Source: Cydia pomonella
Lineage: Eukaryota; Arthropoda; Insecta; Lepidoptera; Tortricidae
Length of the DNA: 64,000 bases
Direction of reading: 5' to 3'
NCBI RefSeq assembly: GCF_033807575.1
Contig: NC_084704.1
Location: 11,555,056 to 11,619,055 of the forward strand
Shown here: piece by piece, positions 1-12,333 of the stretch
Layout: every line of letters begins with the position of its first letter
How positions within the stretch are numbered: position 1 is the stretch's first letter
Notes under the pieces: generated by a model
Told to the model about the DNA's origin: nothing
The model's database searches: none
The model's input: the letters and a program-made list of their open reading frames with translations, nothing else
Position numbers and translations under genes: made by a program

Positions 1-2154
1 CTTAACAAACAACAAGAACCTTTTTTGCTTTGTTAGAACAAAGTGAAAACCGCTTACGTTTCACTTTCTTCGATTTTCAACTTCCTTTAGTGGCTGCCAG
101 TGGTCTAAACGATACCAACATGTAGTACTTATTTACCAGTAACAAACAAAACAACATCTATTAAACAAAGTCACAATATTTCTTGGTATATTTCATGTAC
201 TTAGTGTTTATGAACGAAGCACAATAAAAATGTTACTACTTTATTATGTCTGTATACTCATATATGTCACCTTTAGCATAAGGCATTTAATACGATCATT
301 CCGTATTACGGTATTTAATTTTATCTTAACTGAATAATAAATTAGTGATTCATTTATCTTTGACTAGCTTGTTAAGGTGAGTTTTATGAAACCATTTATT
401 AAAAGCACTGTCTAGTTTTATCTTATAAATTAGATAATTGATTTTATTTATAATGACGTCTGATACTAGCAGTACACTTAAATCATCCAAGTAGTATTCA
501 CTCTGCTCGTTAACATCTCGTAAATGGCCCAACAGGTTACCAATTCGTTTAAAATAAGGATAGAACGGTCAAACAAAAAATCTTATTCACACATCATTTT
601 ATCTCCTACGGCGTTTCCATCTAAGAAAGAGACGCCTCGTATATTAAAACATAAAACAGCTATAAAAAACTATTACTAAGCATTAATACAAAATATATAG
701 GTACCTATTACAATAGTGAATCGCACTAAACACGTAGCGAGAGTATCTCATCTTGTACAACCACACGTTAGTCAATCAGAAATGATCCTTATTCGATTAC
801 TTTAAAGTCCACACACAGATTAATGGTGAACAAGATGGTGCGTTCCTCAAACGCTTAACGGATTGCTGTGACATTTTTATTACGGAGAATTGTTTCTCAC
901 GTTTGTTTTGACGTCGGCATGTGTTTTTCTAAAAATGTTCTTACACTATCACTATCCTTATTTCAAACGAATTAGAGTTTCATTCTCAACGATTATCATT
1001 GCGTTTCCATACCTCGTAAGCAAACATAAAACCCAGTCTAATGTGTATCTTACGCCGCATGACTTTAACTTTGAAATTGCAGTTCTAATGCCATCCATGC
1101 TACACTTTAAGTGCACTTTATAAAGTTCTTATAACGATAGCCGGAGAGTTAAAAATATTTATATCAGTTACAGATTGCTCAGATGGTAGCCGGAGAAGCG
1201 CAGCGAAGCTATGAAATAAAATCAAGCACTGGAAGATGTTTGCTATGATTTACTTGTATATTTCATTAAACGACCTAGATTGAGGATTTGCGGAAACTTA
1301 TCACAACTGACATGTAGAATGGATCATAAAATGCTGGTTATAGTAACCGTAAGTGTAATAGTAGTAATAGTGCTGTTTAAAGTATAGTAACCTAAGGTAA
1401 TCTTATGACATGATGGATTAAATCGTCTAAAATGTGTAGGAACAGGGCTCGGATATTTGAATCTCGTTAAAATCGTCTCCATAATTTAATTATTAGGAAG
1501 AGTAGAGACAAGTATCTACGTTAGATAAAAAAAGCCAGTGTTGAAAACATTTTTGGCAAAACTTGTTGAACTGTGACATCTTACGATACGTATTAGGTAA
1601 ATTAGTCGCAGAGCCATCATCACAATCTACTTGGATTAACGTTTTTTAAACCTCATAATTCTCATAAATACAGAGCATCACCTGTAAAGACATACAATTT
1701 AGACGCAACGTTACATTAGTTACAATACCAATAAATTCCCCTCCAATAAAACACAAAGCCTCCTCGACCTAATGACCTCTCAATATTGACATTCGGCGTC
1801 TTATTCGGAGATCTTTAATAATTTTAGATTTTTTTTTTTGTATTCAATTGGTTATTTTACTGAATTGATGTTTTGGAAAACCTTTAATGGTTTGAGTGAG
1901 GTTTCACGTATAACGTTCTATATTTATTTATACCTAAGCACAATGATAAGAACTGTATATAGTCGAAACAATACACGTTGAAAGTATTTAGAACGTTGTT
2001 ACACAAAATTAAAAACATATTGCGCCAAAGTAAATTACACTTTAAAGTTTACCTGCTACTGATTTAGAATTAAAGCAAGTGATCAAGTTTTCAATGACTG
2101 ACACTCTTGGATGATGTCATGCATGGTATCGACACCTACCATGGGACACGAATG
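1..2154. other. AT-rich stretch, no gene seen
   Basis: No coding region, SINE or clear TIR element was recognised. Open frames here are short, low in complexity and without family motifs. A splice-like arrangement occurs near 368-376 (acceptor-like TTGACTAG, nine bases, then GTGAGT), but it is too short to support. Possibly intronic or intergenic. Confidence 0.5.
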
Positions 2155-2955
2155 TTTTAGAGGACTTGGACCTCGCGAATGACATCGTGTTTATTTCGCT
2201 TACTCTTGCTTATCTCGAAGCCAAACTTGAAAGTCTTAAAGAAGAGGCTGATAGAATGGGCTTGCGAATCAACAGACGTAAGACAGTCAGCATGCGAGTT
2301 AAATCAAGTACAACGGATCCGTTGTCGCTGGGGAACGAGAGCCTAGACTCAGTGTCAAATTTGTATTCCTGGGGAGCCTACTATCCTGCACAGGTGGAGC
2401 GGATGAAGACATTAACAACAGGATAAAAAAGACGAAGGCTGCCTTCGCTCATTTAAAGACTGTTTGGGAGTCGAATGTGCTCACGCGACGTATTAAACTT
2501 TGCCTCTTCGAATCCATTGTGAAATCTGTGCTACTTTTTGGCTGCGAAACGTGGAGAGTGTTTAAGGGCCTAACAAATAAACTTCAGGTCTTCGTCAACA
2601 AGTCCCTCAGGTCGATCCTTCGCGTTTTGTGCCCAAAAACCATTCGAAATGATGACCGTGAATGGAGTATATGCCTGCAAACACCCATTGACGAAGAAAT
2701 TGCGACACGGAAATGGAGATAGATAGAACATACTATTCGAAGAGGGGAAACGAATAACGCTACCATACATAGCTATCGGTTGAAATTGGCCGGACGGAAT
2801 GGATCCGGGCGCCCGGTACCTACTCTCTTGGCAACGGTCCGTCCTAAATCAAGCAGTCGGGTTGAGCTGGAGCAAGGCCAGAAGGCGAGCTTAAGATAGG
2901 AAGGCGTGGCGCGAGCTTGTGAAGGCTCTTTGCACCTCTGGGGTGCTTTAGAACA
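2155..2955 (+). pseudogene. Non-LTR retrotransposon remnant, reverse-transcriptase C-terminal half
   Basis: This is the decayed 3' part of a LINE open reading frame. The first frame (about 2157-2360) reads LEDLDLANDIVF, where an active enzyme would have a YADD-type catalytic box. It is followed by the usual GLRINRRKT segment (consensus GLKIN..KT). The reading frame then shifts near 2362 and continues FVFLGS, KTKAAFAHLK and RRIKLCLFESIVKSVLLFGC, all typical of the RT thumb and linker. A TAG at 2720 replaces the expected Trp in the RKWRWIGHT-like block. Beyond it, in shifted frames, come GRPVPT and a WRELVKALC-like end, then GAACAAGAACAACAAC, a plausible 3' tail. The style resembles RTE/BovB-like elements, but the clade is not certain. 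The 5' end is truncated, and the missing catalytic Asp, frameshift and stop mean it is dead. Confidence 0.85.
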
Positions 2956-5689
2956 AGAACAACAACATATTCGATAATTTATATTCCGAATTTAGTAATA
3001 ATACGAGTATATCCTTATTTTATTTTCATTGTTTAATATTCTGCATACAGTATTTATAATTCCATCGGTAACGGAACTATTTTACTGCATATAGATTTTA
3101 ATGTTGTTTAAGTGGTAGGTTGAAAGGTAATTTTCTGCGTAGTTTATTAATTCAAGAATAAATACAAAAGTTAATTGATGATTATTAATAATAGCTATTT
3201 AATAACCGCGAGTTTCATTAATTAAGGCAATTTAAAGAGTGTTATTGATAACAGTAGGTAAATACACAAATACATTTATTAGTTGCTCATCTTAGGTTGA
3301 TTGTTAGATTAAAAAGGTTTTTCGAATAGATATACGAATAAGTTTCAGACACCATATAACTCGACTAAAACGACAACACGTTCCAAATATTCCAGAATAA
3401 GACCTCCTCATATTGGACAGGCATCGGTTTAGAATTAGCCACGGATTAACATGACAATTAAGCATTGAGCTTCGCGCTTTCACCGTCAGTTACGAGTAGA
3501 TTACTCTATCACTTGAGTTAACCGTCGTTTAGTTAAATTATTGTTATCGTTGAAGACCGACACTTAATGATGTGTGGGACATGCATATTAATATTATTGC
3601 GTTGCTACGAATTGGCCAAACCAAAACAAAATATTAACTGCTATAATTAAAACATGATTCCTTGAAGGTGTGGACTGTTATCTTTTTTTTTTAAACAAAC
3701 ATCCCATAGCAACTAAACAGATTATCGCGTTTTAGACATGAGACAAATCCGATAGTGCTGACCATTAAATTGAAAATTTAAAAGCCCCCCTACGCTATAT
3801 GCCACCTAAATCCATTTGATGCCAAAAATCACTTACAACTTTTTGGAAAAGAGCTGATACTCTTCAAACTGCTAAACCTATTCCTATGAAACATATTAGC
3901 TAAGAATCACCACGCAAAAACTTGCTATCATGTAAAAAAAAAATACTACAAATACATAAAAAAGAGTTTTTTGCGTCGGGTGTTAAAAATTGACTACCAA
4001 CACGTGTTCACTAGGTTAGGTACCTAGTCTTTTTAGACTATTAAAACATGAAATGTAATTTATCATTATTGCCTAAACTATAACAATTTATAACACACTA
4101 AAATCAGCAATAATCTTTATGATTACAATCGGACCCAAACAAATTGCACGGCAGATGCTACTAAAGCATAAAGCCTTATAGGTAGTCTCATCCGCCGTTT
4201 AATACTAGCTATATAAAAATATCAAAGTAGACCATCCAATAAACGTAATCGTATTAAGATCAGCAATATTTCGTCTCGTATTTCTAAAAATAAGCTGACC
4301 TGGAACAATTTCGCAATAAAACTTTATTATAATCCGGAACGGAAGCAAAACCGTAAAATATGATGAGTATTTGGCATTCACGCTTAGCGCAACGACAAAT
4401 ACAGTACGCCAAAACCGTGAAGCAAGTTAGCCATTTCAATACAAGCTCTATGTTTTTAAGAATACGACTGTGAATAATAAGATATTCTTAAAACCTTATT
4501 TGCCTATTATTTCTGTCGTCGAATCGTAGGGGGAGTTACCGTAAGACGAAGTTTTCAGTTATCGATCAAAAGCTTTTGGGCTTATTGTGTTATGAACCAA
4601 AAGTTAAACATGTTATTTATGGTCATTTAACATATAACAATAGCTTAAAAGAGAAGGGGATGTCTGTGATTGACAGTGATTCCAAGCTTTATGTTTAAAT
4701 CTCTTTCATAATTGAATATTTTATTATATTTAACATAAAAATTTTAAATTGTACCTTTACTGTACAACTTAAGAAAATACCAGTTAACCATTGTGTCAAA
4801 TAGAAATTAACAATTGGTGCGAATAAGTAAAAGATGAGATACTTAAAAGTCATACTAAAAGTTTCTATAATGAGCCACTTAGAGATAACGCAGTAAAAGA
4901 AAATGTATATAGTATGAAAATTTAATTCCTTGAATTTACTTAACGTAGTGATGTAGTGTGTATTTTAGGAATGCTGGCAGTTTGGAAATGGTATGTAGAG
5001 CGTTTTTCATGGGCCCTCAGTAAACAACAAAATTATATCCTCAGGCTCAAGTATTAGTTTATAATGAAGCCCAGTTAGCAAGCGACTGTTTGTAGTAGGT
5101 TTTATAAATTCAGTTGCTTTCATATTAATCTTACGGATGATAATCGAGAAGGAAGTCTTTCAACAGCGACTCCAAAATCGTAGCTGTGTGCTTAATAACA
5201 ACAAGTTACAAAAAAGTCGCATACCAGCAGATTCAGATACCTTAGGTATTTTCATCTAAATGAGTCAGGAAAAAATATTTTGTAATAACAGTGAGCTTAA
5301 GAGATGACTAAAAACCCTGCAAACAAGTCCATATCTAGGGCAGCTTCTATACACGTATACGTCAGAAAACATGAGTTTAAATAGATATCCCACAACCACT
5401 ATACAAAACCACTGAATGCTTAAGTTTTCATAGAAATGAGTCAAGTACTTTTCAGCTCGATCCCGTCGTAAAGAAAGTTTGTATACATTGTCAGAAAGAG
5501 CTAAGAAAAGCGATTATATAATTAAATGTTTCATATCTACTATTACAGTTTTTGAGATTATAAGAACTTTCAGTACGACCTATTACGAGTACGAGTATGA
5601 ATGGTTAAGTTTTATGTTTAATATTTTACACATCGCTCAACCTAAACACTATGACAAACTAAATATCAAAGAAGTATTGGACCGTACCT
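2956..5689. other. AT-rich stretch, no gene seen
   Basis: No family-level similarity, tRNA-like promoter box or clear terminal inverted repeat was found on either strand. Homopolymer runs (T at about 3680, A at about 3940) are the only low-complexity features. Possible old, unrecognisable repeats. Confidence 0.4.
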
Positions 5690-5909
5690 TATGCTTTACA
5701 CAGGACACCCATTTGACATGGAAAACTCATGTTAAATTAAACTTTGCACTTAGCGTACTGAAGAGGAGCACTACCTTAGAGAGTGTGCGCTGGCAGCATA
5801 CCACTCGCAGGCAGTAGCGTGGCTACGCTACGGACTCTTGTTATGGGGCCACAGCACCGACATTCAAAAGATTTTCGTTATAATCAAAATAAGTGTATTA
5901 GTGTATTAG
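5690..5909 (+). pseudogene. LINE reverse-transcriptase fragment (thumb region)
   Basis: A short piece of a non-LTR retrotransposon protein lies in two frames. Frame 1 reads TQDTHLTWKTHV followed by RSTTLESVR, matching the LGFTLDTHLTWKTHV...RRTTTLESVR style block downstream of the RT palm. Then, in a different frame from about 5787, comes AYHSQAVAWLRYGLLLWGHS and STDIQKIFV before a stop at 5907-5909. The open frame upstream of 5690 (from 5479) does not look related and is probably chance. It is truncated at both ends and frameshifted. The motif order is that of jockey/CR1-like elements, but the clade is inferred only from style. No autonomous function is possible. Confidence 0.8.
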
Positions 5910-8900
5910 GATCCTAGTAAACATAAATCAACCCTGCTACAGCTACCCCACTTCAAAAATATATCCCTAGCCTAATAGGTTTAGTTATAGTAAGAGTCTA
6001 AGTATGTTAGTATGTTATAGCTTAAAGTTTTTTATTCTTACTTTGTTAATCAAGATCTCTTTATTTACCTAATATAAATATATACATAAATAAATGTACT
6101 TAATATATATCTATATTATTGTAAAAGCGATTTCAATTAAAAGTAGTAGGTACCTATTCGTAAATGCCTCGATGAATACCGATTAAGAATAATTGACAAC
6201 ATTTAAAAAAAAATAAAGTCGGCTACATCTAAAACCAAATGTCTGTAAATATACTTCCTGTATGTAATAAGTAAGTCATTTTTTCCCCCATTAATTTCTA
6301 AGAAAATCGCGAAAAAGTGTAAACTTTCTTGTCATACTACACTTATGACCCTTGGAAATCGTTACTTATAAAATTTAATATTTTTAGATGTAAATTTGGT
6401 TTTCAGATGAAATAAAAAACACGTATAGGTATCATAGAATTTAATTATCTCTCGATACATAGGTATCATAAAAAGTGCCCACATGAAAAACTCCGACTTG
6501 TCAACTTGTCAAATGTTCAAAAATTTATTTCTGTTCAAAAAATTTTACAACATTTATTGCAATTACAATCAAAAATGACATAAAATGAAACTAAACTTGT
6601 ATAATTCCAAAAATAACCCATAACTTTTCCAAAAATACCCAATATTCTCAAGTATTCAAAATTACCCTTATCGACGATTAATTAGGAGGCAATCATGTTG
6701 TGTACCTAGATAGGTACCATGTTGTGTGTAAATATCCAAGCAACGGGGTGCAGCATAAAATCAAATCAACAGGTGAAACGTCTGCAGCAGCTGCGTCGGC
6801 GCACACTCTGTCGCCATCAACAAATATATGTACACACACCATGGTTAAAAATATCTGATCGAGCACTCAAACAATTACAGCGTCGTTTGAGTAAGCTCTA
6901 ATAGCTCAGTTGTCATCTTAGAGAACTTTTTACTGGCTGGCCATGATAATTTTAATGATTTCAGCCAATAATTATGCTTGGTACAATGTTTTAAAAATTA
7001 CCTTTTATACTGTAATCTCACTGCGACTCCATACAATTGACTAAGCAAAGCGAAGCGTCTCCGTTTTCAGCTTGGGCAAATATGTCCTTGAAATATTGAA
7101 AACAGGATCGGTAATTATATGGATATTTTTGTCGATTCAGAAATTTGGCGAGAAGGAACCATATGGCAGTATAATAATTGATTAAATGCCTGTACTAAAT
7201 TATACGAAAAAAACAACGGGTTGCACTCCGGGAGTGCCGGCAGAAGTGAAAACTTGAATATTAACGTTGTGCATTTTTGATATTTGGAATGGTTAGGGAA
7301 TAATTTTGCACGAATTGCTTTAATTATCAGTATAAAAGTACTATCATTTATGAGGTAACAATATTAATTTATTGACGATTAACGACTCTTACACTAGAAC
7401 CATCATGGAGTTTTTTGATCAGGTCTAGTGTCCGTCTTACGAATTTTAAATCTGACGAATCTGTCGGTCACGTGACCTGTCGCGACTTTAACATTTTTTC
7501 CCAATCACAAAAAGTGCACAGCGCCGCTAAAAAAGTTTTCACTTCAAAAACACTATTAGTTCAATATCTACACACCACTTTATAACAATAACAGATCCTT
7601 CAGGCGACCTACATGTGCCTTTGTCTGCCATGCGGTCTATACCGGGCTCATCGTGCCAAACGGCTATTCGAATATAGTTCTTAGTGCACAAACTTACGGT
7701 ACACTTCTTTAATCGTAAGTTTTATGAAGCTTAGTCTAGACGCACAACGTATAATTAAAGTCTGCAATGACAGATGGCAAAAACTAGAATTAAATGCTCT
7801 GATCTAATCGCTGGATCATGCGCACGACTTAATTAGACTGTTTTAGTCAGTATGTCACTAAATTACCATCGAATGCACACACGACAAACATAATAAATAT
7901 AATAATAGAAATTACGTAAGAAGCTTATGACCCAGAATCATTGTTGATACCTATGACTTAAATATCGTTTAGAAAAGCTTTGTACCTAAACTAGACAATA
8001 ATTGTGATATTAAAGTTTCTATGACAATAAAACAAAAAACGAATTTGGTATTTTATGATTGTGAATCAGCCGTGTAGAGCTCAATGAATGCCTAATCTTT
8101 TCAGTTGCTATTGCGAAACTTACCATGAAATAACCAAAAGCAGATTATATCTCGAGTAATTTCCTGGAAAAATACCAAAGTGAATCACGGACAGTTGGAA
8201 ATTGGAAATTCCCAGTGGTAAAGATAAATTACACTGTAAACATGTGTTCTAAGCAACACAGAAATGTCTTTTTTGTATTTGTCGTTTAGCGGCATTTAAA
8301 TTTGAAAACTGTAATATTAGTTATATTTTAAATATCTATAGTATTTATTACAAGAGATATGCACTGCGAGTAATGTGAAATTTAAAAGTACAGATGTTAT
8401 AATGCAAGTACAAGTTTCGCTCTTTATTCATTATTGAATAAACAGGCCAAAATTATACGCCGTATTACTCAATCGTGTATACAAATTTAGAAAAAGAATG
8501 AAATCATTGTCATTATTTAAAGATGTAACGCCCCTTTATAAATGTTATGACAATTTATAAATTACTTTTTCGACTGATACGATGTGATTCCGGACGAACA
8601 AGATTGGCGTGACCTTTTGTTAGTACCTAGTGCTTGTTATTTTTATTTAATAATTTGTAGTTTATATACATTTTAATGTTTTTTTTAGAGTAATTAAGAA
8701 TGTAATAGTTTTTGTATGTCTAAATTGAAAAATAAATAAATAAATGAGTTTATATATTTATATATTATTTCTATCTTTACGAATTGCTCAGTAAATAAAC
8801 ATAAATGTAGGACTGTACATGTAAAAAGTTGGCGGCAACCAAGCGTACTGTTTAACCACCACTTATAAGCCGCCAGTAAGGTGTTAATAATATAACAATA

Positions 8901-9298
8901 GTGATTATATCACTATTGTATACAATAGTTTTTCTACGAGTCATCTAAAATAGTACTTTTTTTTAATATAAAACCCAAATAATTAATAATAATTAGTAAG
9001 TATCTTCGTAGACAAAAATGTAGTACAAAAAACATAAACGCGCGACTAAGTATTTTCCATGGGAGCGCGGCGACACGTGATTGGCCAATTTTTTTTTGTA
9101 GTTGCCGAATCCAAAAGAGTATTATATATTAGTAAGTAGTCAATTTGGGAGCCCATACATGAAAAGTACGCTATTATAGTTTGGTATACGAAATCTTAAT
9201 TCAATCATCACAGTCGATGAATAGAAAAAATCTTGTTTCCTTCTTTCTCGAACCACTCCAATAACTCTAACTTCCTCGGAAACCCCAGATGAGGAGGA
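5910..9298. other. AT-rich stretch with unassigned repeat-like blocks
   Basis: No gene was recognised. Two blocks look like pieces of dispersed lepidopteran repeats: about 7205-7245 (GGGTTGCACTCCGGGAGTGC, then CAGAAGTGAAAACTTG) and about 7500-7550, which contains GTTTTCACTTC in the opposite orientation, so the two may be arms of one old inverted-repeat element. A 40-nt segment at 8124-8163 on the minus strand is bounded by good splice consensus and is discussed as a finding. A stretch near 8640-8755 ends in repeated AAATA units, like a retroelement 3' tail. An E-box CACGTG lies at about 9074-9079 beside a GC-richer patch. Confidence 0.35.
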
Positions 9299-9302
9299 CT
9301 AT

Positions 9303-9402
9303 GGCACATACACACACACACACGCACGCACGCACGAACGCATGCACGCACGCACGCACGCAAGCACGCGCGCGCACACACGCACACACAAGCGCGAACC
9401 GT
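9303..9402. repeat. Compound CA / CACG microsatellite
   Basis: A run of CA dinucleotides grades into ACGC tetranucleotides and then CGCG and CACA again. It produces His/Ala/Arg- and Cys/Val-rich open frames on both strands that are artefacts of the repeat. Confidence 0.95.
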
Positions 9403-9695
9403 CTTGCGATTTGCACCTTCGCACAGAGAGTAAAATTAAATTTACACACACATACAATATTTCGCTTCCAAAATATCAAAGCTCAAATATCAGTGATCAT
9501 CTTGCCAAATCAGTTACAAGCTGAAATACAAACGAAAACACACATGAGTACGTCGTAAACGTAAATCCTTCAGCAGCGCACGCGCCGTTCTGGCTGATAT
9601 TCCTATCACACACGAGCAATAGCCTCTTGAAATTCCAAATAGGTATAACCTCGAGAATCTTGACAACTGTGCCTAAGCGTGTAATCCCACGTCTG

Positions 9696-9818
9696 AAGGC
9701 CCACCGCAAAAAATTAAAAACGAAATTTCGTTATCTACCTCTCTATCGCTCTTGCATATTCGAGCGATAGAGCAGCAAGTAAAGAAATTTCGATTTACAT
9801 TTTTCGCGGTAGAGCCTC
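9696..9818. mobile_element. Small palindromic MITE
   Basis: The ends are imperfect inverted copies: the left arm AGGCCCACCGCAAAAAATTA pairs with the reverse complement of the right end, which reads GAGGCTCTACCGCGAAAAAT. The arms continue through CGAAATTTC. The centre is a further hairpin, CTCTATCGCTC...GAGCGATAGAG. At about 120 bp with no coding capacity it is a non-autonomous DNA-transposon type element. The superfamily was not assigned. Confidence 0.75.
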
Positions 9819-9884
9819 TTATATGCTGTATGCAAAGTCTCGCTAAGCGATAGTAATTATGAATAGCAGCATTTGTCCGAAGTT

Positions 9885-9985
9885 GGTAACGTCACGGGCG
9901 ACGTCAGCGCCGCCAAGTTTGTAAACAGCTGAAACAATCGACGCCGGACAAACGGCGGGAGAATGTGGTGACGTACACTTTATTA
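9885..9985. promoter_or_regulatory. GC-richer patch with CRE-like motifs
   Basis: Within about 100 bp of locally GC-rich sequence there are three ACGTCA/TGACGT-type cores: AACGTCAC, CGACGTCAG and GTGACGTAC, plus a CAGCTG. These match CREB/ATF half-sites. The clustering is seen in the sequence; any regulatory role is inference. Confidence 0.3.
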
Positions 9986-11156
9986 CCCAATGTGTAACGG
10001 CATTTCTTCATAGTTCCATTTTAATGAATATCATTTAATCGGCAAACAGTATTGTAATGACAGTTTTTTCACGAAAAATCTACCATATTGTTCAATGTCG
10101 AAATATGGATTTTACGGATGAATGCTATCATATTGTATAATTTTTGGCAATAACGCCTTGAAAATGTATTTCATTTTCCGAAGTAGCTAGTTGGTAGGTT
10201 CATGGCATGCATATATGTGGTCCATGGCATGGCATAGTTGGTAGTTAAGACTGATCAATGCAATTAATTATTTATTCTTTTAACAATAGAGTTGAAATTC
10301 TTATGACCAATTTGAGTGTTACATCTTATTCGCTAAAGTATGTCCAATCATTGGACTCCAATGACTGTGAGACCAAGTATCAGATTGCTATAGATAGTGA
10401 ATACGGATCCTGAGTTGCTTTGATATGAAATATATAGGATAGGTGACGAGAAGGTAATCATAATATAAATATGACCGATTACACCAAAATAATACCTATA
10501 TGAAAATAATGACACAGCAGTTATCTGACAATCCCAAGACCGAACCCCGTGTTGCAAAGAAATATACACATATATAGTTAATTGTTTTGTAGTTTGTCGT
10601 AGGTCAGGAATATCTTGTCCATGTTCATAAAACAGTATTGTAAATCGAGCTGCACACATGCCAGGCAATCTTATCTTTATCAATGTAATATAAACACAGA
10701 CATCAATACGAACATCTGCTTGTCAAAACAGCTTTGTTCCCAATAAAGGTGTTTACACACAAAAGTGCATCCACAATGCTAGACTGACACTATCTAATTG
10801 TTCCATCTTTTTATCCGTTTTGTGCGCGAGGCCGATTCAGAGGTGAACGTCGCGTAGAGAAGTGTTAACTAGAAATATAATTATTTATTATGAATAAAAC
10901 GTCCAAAAATACTGTACACAGAACCATACTACCGAAATGATTACCATCATCATCATTTTATATCCCTTCATCTAAAAGGAAGTGGTTTATACGAAATAAT
11001 ATTTCGTATTTGCTATATAATTATAAACAGAAGACCTGGGTATTATAAATTTAGCCTAGTAATATCTACGACAATTGAATAAATTAGCTTTTATTCTGAC
11101 ACACACTAGGAATAAAATAGATAAGTATTACCAACTGACTTTACCATTACAGATTA
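9986..11156. other. No feature recognised
   Basis: AT-rich DNA. The 111-codon minus-strand open frame at 10348-10683 lacks any family motif and has no codon bias distinct from its surroundings, so it is treated as chance. Confidence 0.4.
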
Positions 11157-11296
11157 ATAACGTTTTTCATAAACGTCTGTCAAATCTAACAATCGTTTGT
11201 CCCGATCTGTCATTTTGATATTTCTGTTTGTTAGAAAGAAGCAAAATTTAACAGAGGTTTGTAAGAGATTGCTAAGTTTAATTAATAAGGGGGTTA
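11157..11296. mobile_element. Divergent MITE-like repeat
   Basis: The segment begins TAATAACGTTTTTCATAAACG and contains TGTCATTTTGATATTTCTG and a TTTGTTAGAAAG block, ending near AATTAATAAGGGGG. The order resembles the TTATTCATAAA-ended elements at 20212-20357 and 40073-40212 but is degenerate. Assignment is by this internal resemblance only. Confidence 0.4.
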
Positions 11297-11958
11297 CGAT
11301 ATTCAACCTAAAGTAAATTTTAAAAAAAGAAAAAGAAGGGTGGGGGAGGGGGTTAAAAAGAAGGGAGGGAGAAGACGTCAGCGATAGAAGTCGCCAGCAT
11401 CATGCTGAGATGAGACAAATTCGTGGCACTCTCTCCTTTATATGTGATTCTGTTTTGTTTCTGTATTGTGTTTGTGCTTACGAATAAATTATTTCTATTT
11501 ATGTATATACAGTTAGAGAGAAATAAATAGGTAAGACAAAAATCCTCCAAAGGTAATAAACACATAAAATACGGATTTCTCAATTTTGGTATATGCCCCC
11601 GTGATTTAGGTCTAACTGTGATTTGCATTGCTGTTTTCAATAAATGTCTAAGATATTAAATGAATTCATTTTTCTGTTCGCCATTACGCCCTGACATTAT
11701 AATTTGGTTCACACCGGGCGCTGATTTGGGCGTCAATGGTTGCCAATCACTCCATATGTAATCGCTTGCATTTTATAATTACTAGGTTAACTGACGACTC
11801 ATTTTATAATGGGCTTGTCCAATTAGACGTGAGCTCACGCTGGCAAGCACTGGTTCTTAGTAGCATATATATGACTTCCTGTAATATGTTCATTATTTTC
11901 GAATGCAATCAAATGTAATAACGTAATTTACGACGTGCATATAATAAAATAATGATCT
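11297..11958. other. No feature recognised
   Basis: Contains a purine-rich run around 11325-11375 (AAAAGAAGGGTGGGGGAGGG and similar). The minus-strand open frame across 11353-11640 has no recognisable motif. Confidence 0.4.
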
Positions 11959-12333
11959 TAACAGTACATATGGTGCTACTTTCCCGCACTAGTGCGATAA
12001 TTATAGTAGCACATTACGTAACTATGTAATTTTTTTTTTAAAGAGCCATATGAACTGTAAAACGTACGATACGAGTATATGTGCGAATAGGTAATTCGCA
12101 ACTCGTCTCGATTTAAAACACTCCCTTCTGTCGTTATCACCACTCGTTTCGTATTTCCTAGTTTTCTTATTTTAATAAGTAGGGCACAATAGTTATTTAC
12201 GATAAAAGTGCGAAAAATAGGAAATCCGTAACGAGTGGCGATAAATTAAAACACGACCGAAGAGAGCATTCGCACATGCCTACCATGCCAGCCTATTCGC
12301 ACATGTATCGTACAACGTTTAACAATTCATATG
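11959..12333. mobile_element. Composite two-hairpin MITE, copy 1
   Basis: Hairpin A opens with ACAGTACATATGGTGCTAC and closes with the inverted GCCATATGAACTGTA at about 12045-12060. Immediately beyond it is block B (GTACGATAC..GTGCGAATAGG, TAATTCGCAACTCG, CGATTTAAAACACTCCCTTC). Block B is then repeated in inverted orientation from about 12205 (GGAAATCCGTAACGAGTGGC ... ATTCGCACATGTATCGTAC), running back into an inverted piece of the A/B junction (AACGTTTAACAATTCATATG). The same A+B order occurs at 41767-41990. It has no coding capacity. Confidence 0.8.

Noticed and set aside
368..376. Nine-base micro-exon between TTGACTAG and GTGAGT
   Set aside because: Too short to distinguish from coincidence without transcript data.
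9267..9558. Overlapping His-rich and Cys/Val-rich ORFs on both strands
   Set aside because: They are translations of the CA/CG microsatellite.
10348..10683. 111-codon minus-strand ORF
   Set aside because: No motif, no composition shift and no splice or promoter context. Expected by chance in 64 kb.
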